Assembly (NCBI RefSeq): GCF_000427365.1
Contig: NZ_KE386488.1
Span: 1,054,001-1,118,000 of the forward strand
Reading direction: 5' to 3'
Length of the DNA stretch: 64,000 nucleotides
Source of the DNA: Rikenella microfusus DSM 15922
GTDB lineage: Bacteria; Bacteroidota; Bacteroidia; Bacteroidales; Rikenellaceae
The notes beneath the pieces were generated by a model. That model searched no databases and was not told where the DNA came from. It was given only the letters and a program-made list of their open reading frames with translations. The stretch's first letter is position 1. Each line of letters begins with the position of its first letter. This document shows, piece after piece, positions 59,543-64,000 of this stretch. A program made the position numbers and the translations under genes.

Positions 59543-62497
59543 ATGAAAAGAACCGCATTGGCCTTTCTGCTTCTGAGCCTGTCCCGTCTGGTGGCACAGG
59601 CCGAAATCAAGCCGGTCGTACATTACAATTTCGGGAAAGCCGGAAACGTCACTTATGCCGCGACGCCCGCCGTATTGCATCCCGCCGTCGGCCGCGGCGA
59701 ACTCCGCTCCGCGGGACAACCCGTGTTCTATGCCGACGCGCCGGCCGACAGGAAACTGAAGGGCGAAGGCAGCATCCTCTTCGACGGCCGGCAGGACGGC
59801 TACCGTCAGGAACAGGCGCTCGGTACCGCCGACGGGAACCGGGTACTGGAAATCTGGGTCAAAGCGGCCGGTCCCGACACCCTCGCCCGGCAAACGGTCG
59901 TATCCCACGGCACGGCGGCAAACGGTTACGCGGTCGTCCGGCACGAAGGGCAGTGGCGGCTGCTCTGCGCCGGCCAGGAGACCGAGATCGGAGCGGTCAT
60001 CCCGGGCCACTGGACGCATCTGGCCGTCGCTATCGACCAGGGGAAAGGCACCCTCTGGTACGACGGCCGCAAAAGCGGCGAATTTCTGCCGTCCGCCTCC
60101 CTTGCCCCGAACTTTTCGGTGGCTGTGTCCGAAAGCGGTACGGAGGCTTTCCGCGGAAGCATTTACGAAATCCGGTACAGCGCTTTCGCCGACGGCGCTT
60201 TCCGTCCCGAAGCCGACCTGTTGCTGTACGGCACGCGAACCGCCGGTCGGCCGACCGGAGATTCCGTATTCCGGTCAGCCCTGCTCGAACAATTGGAGGC
60301 GCCGGGTTACGGCAAGTCCGTCGTCCGCTCATTGCCCGACGAACATCCGACGGACGACTGGCTGATCCGCCCCGTTCGACAACAAAGCCGCCTGTACGTA
60401 CAACGTCCGGACCAAGGCGGGAACGTCCGGTTCCGGTTGAGCAACGGCCTGGTTTCCCGCACGTTCTATCTGGGCGACAACCTCGCCTGCATCAGTTACC
60501 GCAACCTCTCCGACGGGGCCGAATACCTGCGGGCCGTCAAACCCGAAGCCCGTATCCGTATCGACAGCATCTGGTACGACATCGGCGGGCTGACCGGACA
60601 GCCCGAACTCTCCTACCTGCTGGAAGAGTGGCTTCCGCAGATGAAAACGTCGCCGCGGGCTTTCTCGCTGGAAGGGATCGAGACCGGCGCGCCGGAACCG
60701 CGTTACCCCTGGACGCCGCAGTTCCACGCGGCACCGGCCGACTGGCCCCCGAAAGGCTTGCGGCTGACGATGACCTTTACCCCGACCGGGGCGGTGCCGG
60801 AGGCGAGCGGCCTGCGCGTACGGGTCCATTACGAAATCTACGACGGGATTCCCGTGATCGCCAAATGGATCGAAGTGGAGAACGGCCGGAAACGCGCCGT
60901 CCTGCTCCGCGACATGGAGTGCGAAGTGCTGGCCGTCAATCAGGATCAGGTTTCCCGGCTGCATGTCGAAAGCGACTATTCGTTCGCGCTGGTCAATGCC
61001 GACCTGCGCGGCAGCGCCCTGATGCATTACGCCGGCACGCCGAAAGCGTACCATGTGGGCGGCTCGACCACCCGGTGGATTCCCGATCCCGACTACAACA
61101 CGTGGGCCAGTCATAATCAGGCCGAAGACAAATTCCTCGGGTTCCCCCACCACAACCTGTTGGTGAGCAAACTGCCGATGGGGCCCTGCACCCGAATCGC
61201 TCCCGATTCGGCATTCCGTTCCTACGTCACCTTCGAACTGCTCCACGACAGCGACGACCGCGAACGCCAGTCGTTGGCCCACCGGCGGATGTACCGGAAA
61301 CTGGCCCCGCAGGTAACGGAATCGCTGATCGCCGCCGGAATCACCTCCCACGATTCGATCCGCCTGACGGCCCTTATCGACCAAATGGACAGCCTGGGCT
61401 TCGAACAACTCGACATTCAGGCATGGCCGGGCGTGAGCCATGACAATCTCGACTCGGCCTATGTCCGTCACTGGCGAGGAATCGCCGCCTACGCGGCCTC
61501 GAAAGGGATCGTCATAGGCGGATACGAATTGCAGATCGCTTCGCGCGGACGAGGCGACTCGGTGGATTGCGTACACCCCGAAACGGGACGGCCCGGCAGC
61601 CTTTTCGGGCAGAGCGTCTGCGTGGCGAGCCGGTGGCAGGACGACTATTTCCCGAAAATGTGGGAATTTTTCGACCGCACGGGATTCCGGACCTACAACA
61701 TGGACGGCCCCTACCACGGCGACCCCTGCGCCTCGACCGCCCATCCCCACCACGACGGCCTCGAAGATTCGCAGTGGCGGCAATGGTCGGCCCAGGTCGC
61801 CGTACTCCGCGAACTGCGGCGGCGCGGGGTCTATATCCCCATTCCCGACTGGTATTTCCTGAACGGCCAGAATGCCACCGGCATGGGCTACCGCGAAGCC
61901 AGCGCCAACCTGCCCCCGCAGCAGCAACTGCTGCTCGGCCGCCAGTATATCTACGACGGAACCTGGCACAAACTGCCGACCATGGGCTGGATGACCCTCC
62001 AGCTGGTCGGATTCTATACCGACGACCCCCGCGTAGGGTTGGAGCCGCTGTGCGAAAACCTCGAACGCTACGAAGCGCAGCTGTTCCAGTACCTGGCCAG
62101 CGGCTGCCACCTCACCGTCCGAGGAAACCGGCTGTACGATACGCCGCAGACCCGGGAAATGGTACAACGGCACCTGGACTGGTTCCGCAAATACCGGGAC
62201 ATCCTGACTTCCGAGATCATCCATGTGAGCCGGCCCACCGGCCGCGACCTCGATTGCATGATGCACGTCAATCCGTTCATCCGCCACAAGGGGATGGTCA
62301 TCGTCTTCAATCCGACCGGCAGGAAGATCGAGAAGACCCTCCGCCTGCCGCTCTATTACACCGGATTGCAACGTAAAGTCCGCGTTTCGGGAGCCGACGG
62401 AAAAACCGTCGTCCACCCGCTGAACGACCGGCAGGAGCTGTCGCTGCCGGTCGGCATCGAAGCCGGCGGCCACGCCTGGTTCCTGCTCGAAGAATAA
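59543..62497 (+). CDS. Large secreted protein with LamG-like domain and glycosidase-like barrel
   Basis: A 984-residue exported protein (signal MKRTALAFLLLSLSRLVAQA). Residues about 20-220 form a concanavalin/LamG-like lectin domain (GEGSILFDGRQDGYR, RVLEIWVKA, HWTHLAVAIDQGKGTLWYDGR). A large beta-sandwich (about 265-570) resembles those preceding clan GH-D barrels. The barrel-like part (about 600-880) includes FEQLDIQAWPGVSHDN, GIVIGGYELQI and TYNMDGPYHGDPC with Asp721 at the place where GH36-like enzymes have their nucleophile. A C-terminal beta domain follows. Overall it looks like an alpha-galactosidase-type hydrolase, but I cannot name the family. Confidence 0.72.
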   Translation: MKRTALAFLLLSLSRLVAQAEIKPVVHYNFGKAGNVTYAATPAVLHPAVGRGELRSAGQPVFYADAPADRKLKGEGSILFDGRQDGYRQEQALGTADGNRVLEIWVKAAGPDTLARQTVVSHGTAANGYAVVRHEGQWRLLCAGQETEIGAVIPGHWTHLAVAIDQGKGTLWYDGRKSGEFLPSASLAPNFSVAVSESGTEAFRGSIYEIRYSAFADGAFRPEADLLLYGTRTAGRPTGDSVFRSALLEQLEAPGYGKSVVRSLPDEHPTDDWLIRPVRQQSRLYVQRPDQGGNVRFRLSNGLVSRTFYLGDNLACISYRNLSDGAEYLRAVKPEARIRIDSIWYDIGGLTGQPELSYLLEEWLPQMKTSPRAFSLEGIETGAPEPRYPWTPQFHAAPADWPPKGLRLTMTFTPTGAVPEASGLRVRVHYEIYDGIPVIAKWIEVENGRKRAVLLRDMECEVLAVNQDQVSRLHVESDYSFALVNADLRGSALMHYAGTPKAYHVGGSTTRWIPDPDYNTWASHNQAEDKFLGFPHHNLLVSKLPMGPCTRIAPDSAFRSYVTFELLHDSDDRERQSLAHRRMYRKLAPQVTESLIAAGITSHDSIRLTALIDQMDSLGFEQLDIQAWPGVSHDNLDSAYVRHWRGIAAYAASKGIVIGGYELQIASRGRGDSVDCVHPETGRPGSLFGQSVCVASRWQDDYFPKMWEFFDRTGFRTYNMDGPYHGDPCASTAHPHHDGLEDSQWRQWSAQVAVLRELRRRGVYIPIPDWYFLNGQNATGMGYREASANLPPQQQLLLGRQYIYDGTWHKLPTMGWMTLQLVGFYTDDPRVGLEPLCENLERYEAQLFQYLASGCHLTVRGNRLYDTPQTREMVQRHLDWFRKYRDILTSEIIHVSRPTGRDLDCMMHVNPFIRHKGMVIVFNPTGRKIEKTLRLPLYYTGLQRKVRVSGADGKTVVHPLNDRQELSLPVGIEAGGHAWFLLEE

Positions 62498-62531
62498 CCC
62501 TTGCTCAGAAAACTAACCCAACTTTCAAACC

Positions 62532-64000
62532 ATGTTCAAATACGTGATCGCCGGTATTCTGGTTCTCGGCCTGTCGGCGGGCGGCACACGCGCCGCCGAC
62601 ATCGAACTACGCACCCGGTATCTGTCCGTCGGCATCGACGGCCGGGGCTGCATCGAAACTCTCCGGGACGTACGCACGGGCAGGGACTACGCTCCCGAAG
62701 GCCATGCTTCGGCCTTGCTGAGCCTGTGGCGGGATTCGACCGTTTTCGCGCCGGTGCGTGCCTGCTACCGGCCCGACTCGGACGAAATCAGCCTTTTTTA
62801 CGACAATGGTTCCGAAGCGGTGCTCAAGGCCGAAGCGAAAGGAGAATACCTGCGGCTGGAATTACAGTCGCTGACCCCGCGGAACGGAGTGGACAACATC
62901 GCGTGGGGTCCCTACAACACGACCATTTCCAAATACATCGGCGACGTCTTCTCCGTCGTGCGCGACGACGAATTCGCCATCGGTCTGGTCGCCCTCGACG
63001 ACAATACCACCAGCGGCCCGCCCTGCGACGGGGAGATGGCGCAAGCCAGTTATATCATCCACTCGCCCGATCCGGAACGGTTCCCGGTGCCCGATTCGCT
63101 GCGGGAAGGGCAGCGGTTCCGGATCGGAGGGGACGGGATCAACGACGTGGCCTTCTTCTCGCGTCCCGAAGCGTATTACCGTTACCTGCTCGGCAACGGC
63201 GCCAAACTGGAACCGGCTTTCGGTTCGTCGATCACGCTCCATTCCCGCGACCGATCGCTGCCGAAAACGATCTTTTTCCCCGAATTCAACGATTTCCCGT
63301 CCGTCAAAGCCCCCCGGCACATGGAGCTGGAGACGGTGCCGGGCGAAGATTACATCGGGTCGGCCGTCGCCCTCTACGGCTGCCCGGACAGCGAAGGATT
63401 GAAGACGATCGAACGGATCGTGCTGGCCGAAGGACTGCCCTATGTGACGCGCGACGGCATCTGGATACGCGACCCGCGGTCGTTCTGCGCCGACATCGCC
63501 TGGTACGGGCCGCAGGACAGCCTGATTTCGTATGCCCGGCAGTTGCACGTGCGCGGCGTACAGGACGAAGGCATGGGCGAATACTATGTCGATCCGGCCG
63601 ACCGCTGGGGCGGGAAACAAATCACATACGGCGGCCGACGGATCCCTATCAGCGAATATACCCGTATGGTCCGTGCCGCCGGAATCGACTACGGGCTGCA
63701 CACGCTGACCGAATTCGTACAGCCCCGCAGCAGCGACGTGCATCCGATCCCGAACCGGGGCCTCTGCACCGTGCTACGTACCGCGCTGACGGAAAGCGCC
63801 GGCCCCGCCGATACGTCGCTCTGCGTGGCCGACACGAGCTGGCTGAACGAATCCGGAGGCTGGGACGACAACCGTACCAACGTGCTGCGTATCGGCGACG
63901 AACTGCTCGTTTACGAAGGGGTAACGCCGACGAAACCCTACACGCTGCGGGGCGTGAAACGCGGCGCCTACGGTACCGAAGCTACGTCCCATCCGGCGGG
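62532..64000 (+). CDS. Secreted glycosidase-like protein, C-terminus beyond the window
   Basis: Starts at ATG 62532, 34 bp after the previous stop, and stays open to the window edge (489 codons visible). It has a signal peptide (MFKYVIAGILVLGLSAGGTRA). The first about 280 residues form a beta-rich domain (ELRTRYLSVGIDGRGCIETLRDVRTGRDYAPEG, FSVVRDDEFAIGLVALDDN), and a barrel-like part begins near 300 (IWIRDPRSFCADIAWYG..HVRGVQDEGMGEYYVDPADRWGG, GIDYGLHTLTEFVQP). The layout resembles polysaccharide-locus hydrolases of unassigned family. Almost certainly an operon partner of the preceding gene; the catalytic residues cannot be assigned from the visible part. Confidence 0.7.
   Translation, partial: MFKYVIAGILVLGLSAGGTRAADIELRTRYLSVGIDGRGCIETLRDVRTGRDYAPEGHASALLSLWRDSTVFAPVRACYRPDSDEISLFYDNGSEAVLKAEAKGEYLRLELQSLTPRNGVDNIAWGPYNTTISKYIGDVFSVVRDDEFAIGLVALDDNTTSGPPCDGEMAQASYIIHSPDPERFPVPDSLREGQRFRIGGDGINDVAFFSRPEAYYRYLLGNGAKLEPAFGSSITLHSRDRSLPKTIFFPEFNDFPSVKAPRHMELETVPGEDYIGSAVALYGCPDSEGLKTIERIVLAEGLPYVTRDGIWIRDPRSFCADIAWYGPQDSLISYARQLHVRGVQDEGMGEYYVDPADRWGGKQITYGGRRIPISEYTRMVRAAGIDYGLHTLTEFVQPRSSDVHPIPNRGLCTVLRTALTESAGPADTSLCVADTSWLNESGGWDDNRTNVLRIGDELLVYEGVTPTKPYTLRGVKRGAYGTEATSHPA

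Overview
The window looks like chromosomal DNA of a GC-rich gut Bacteroidetes, most likely Alistipes or another Rikenellaceae. The signs are repeated promoter -7 boxes of the type TAnnTTTG (TATCTTTG, TAGCTTTG, TATATTTG), a TonB-dependent receptor and a TonB-type energy transducer, an oxygen-independent (B12-type) ribonucleotide reductase, many secreted glycoside hydrolases and a serine-type sulfatase. Genus is an inference; no rRNA is present.

Left part (1-32 kb) is mostly housekeeping: the end of a TonB-dependent receptor, rlmN, tRNA-Ala(GGC), a TonB-like transducer followed by a 12-copy 8-bp tandem repeat, a YidE/AspT-type transporter, recO, an orphan sensor kinase, pheS, a secreted cyclophilin, a patatin/beta-barrel protein, a DUF4838-type lipoprotein, rdgB, a sulfatase with a coupled WbqC-like gene, radA, a DsbD-like protein, glnS, folB, B12-dependent ribonucleotide reductase, a small HTH/membrane-protein pair, a double-ATPase ABC protein and an MscS channel.

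Right part (32-64 kb) is a carbohydrate-degradation region interrupted only by pgk: GH97 (retaining-type Asp present), pgk, GH20, GH123-like, GH84, GH31, a degenerate-Nudix regulator of the AraR/NrtR type, GH3, a second GH97 (that Asp replaced by Gly), a lipoprotein of unknown glycosidase-like architecture, a divergent GH43-like plus parallel beta-helix pair, and two large secreted proteins of unknown family, the last cut by the window edge. GH20/GH123/GH84 and the sulfatase point to N-acetylated host glycans (mucin, glycosaminoglycan or glycolipid); GH31/Nudix regulator/GH3/GH43 point to pentose-containing glycans. No SusC/SusD pair is in the window.

The most unusual aspect is the intergenic DNA. 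Nearly every gap over about 300 bp is filled with non-coding repeat elements, several with clear terminal inverted repeats (MITE-like), present in both orientations, abutting one another and in one case nested. One family ends in a GTAAGTATATACGAC-type inverted repeat, a second in GATTATATACTTTG, a third in AAACCGTAGGTTTAAA, a fourth is a TCAGGCCGGAGCCA palindrome, and a fifth is a roughly 248-bp imperfect giant hairpin. Some element ends lie directly upstream of glycosidase genes and may carry promoter-like sequence. No transposase gene is present.
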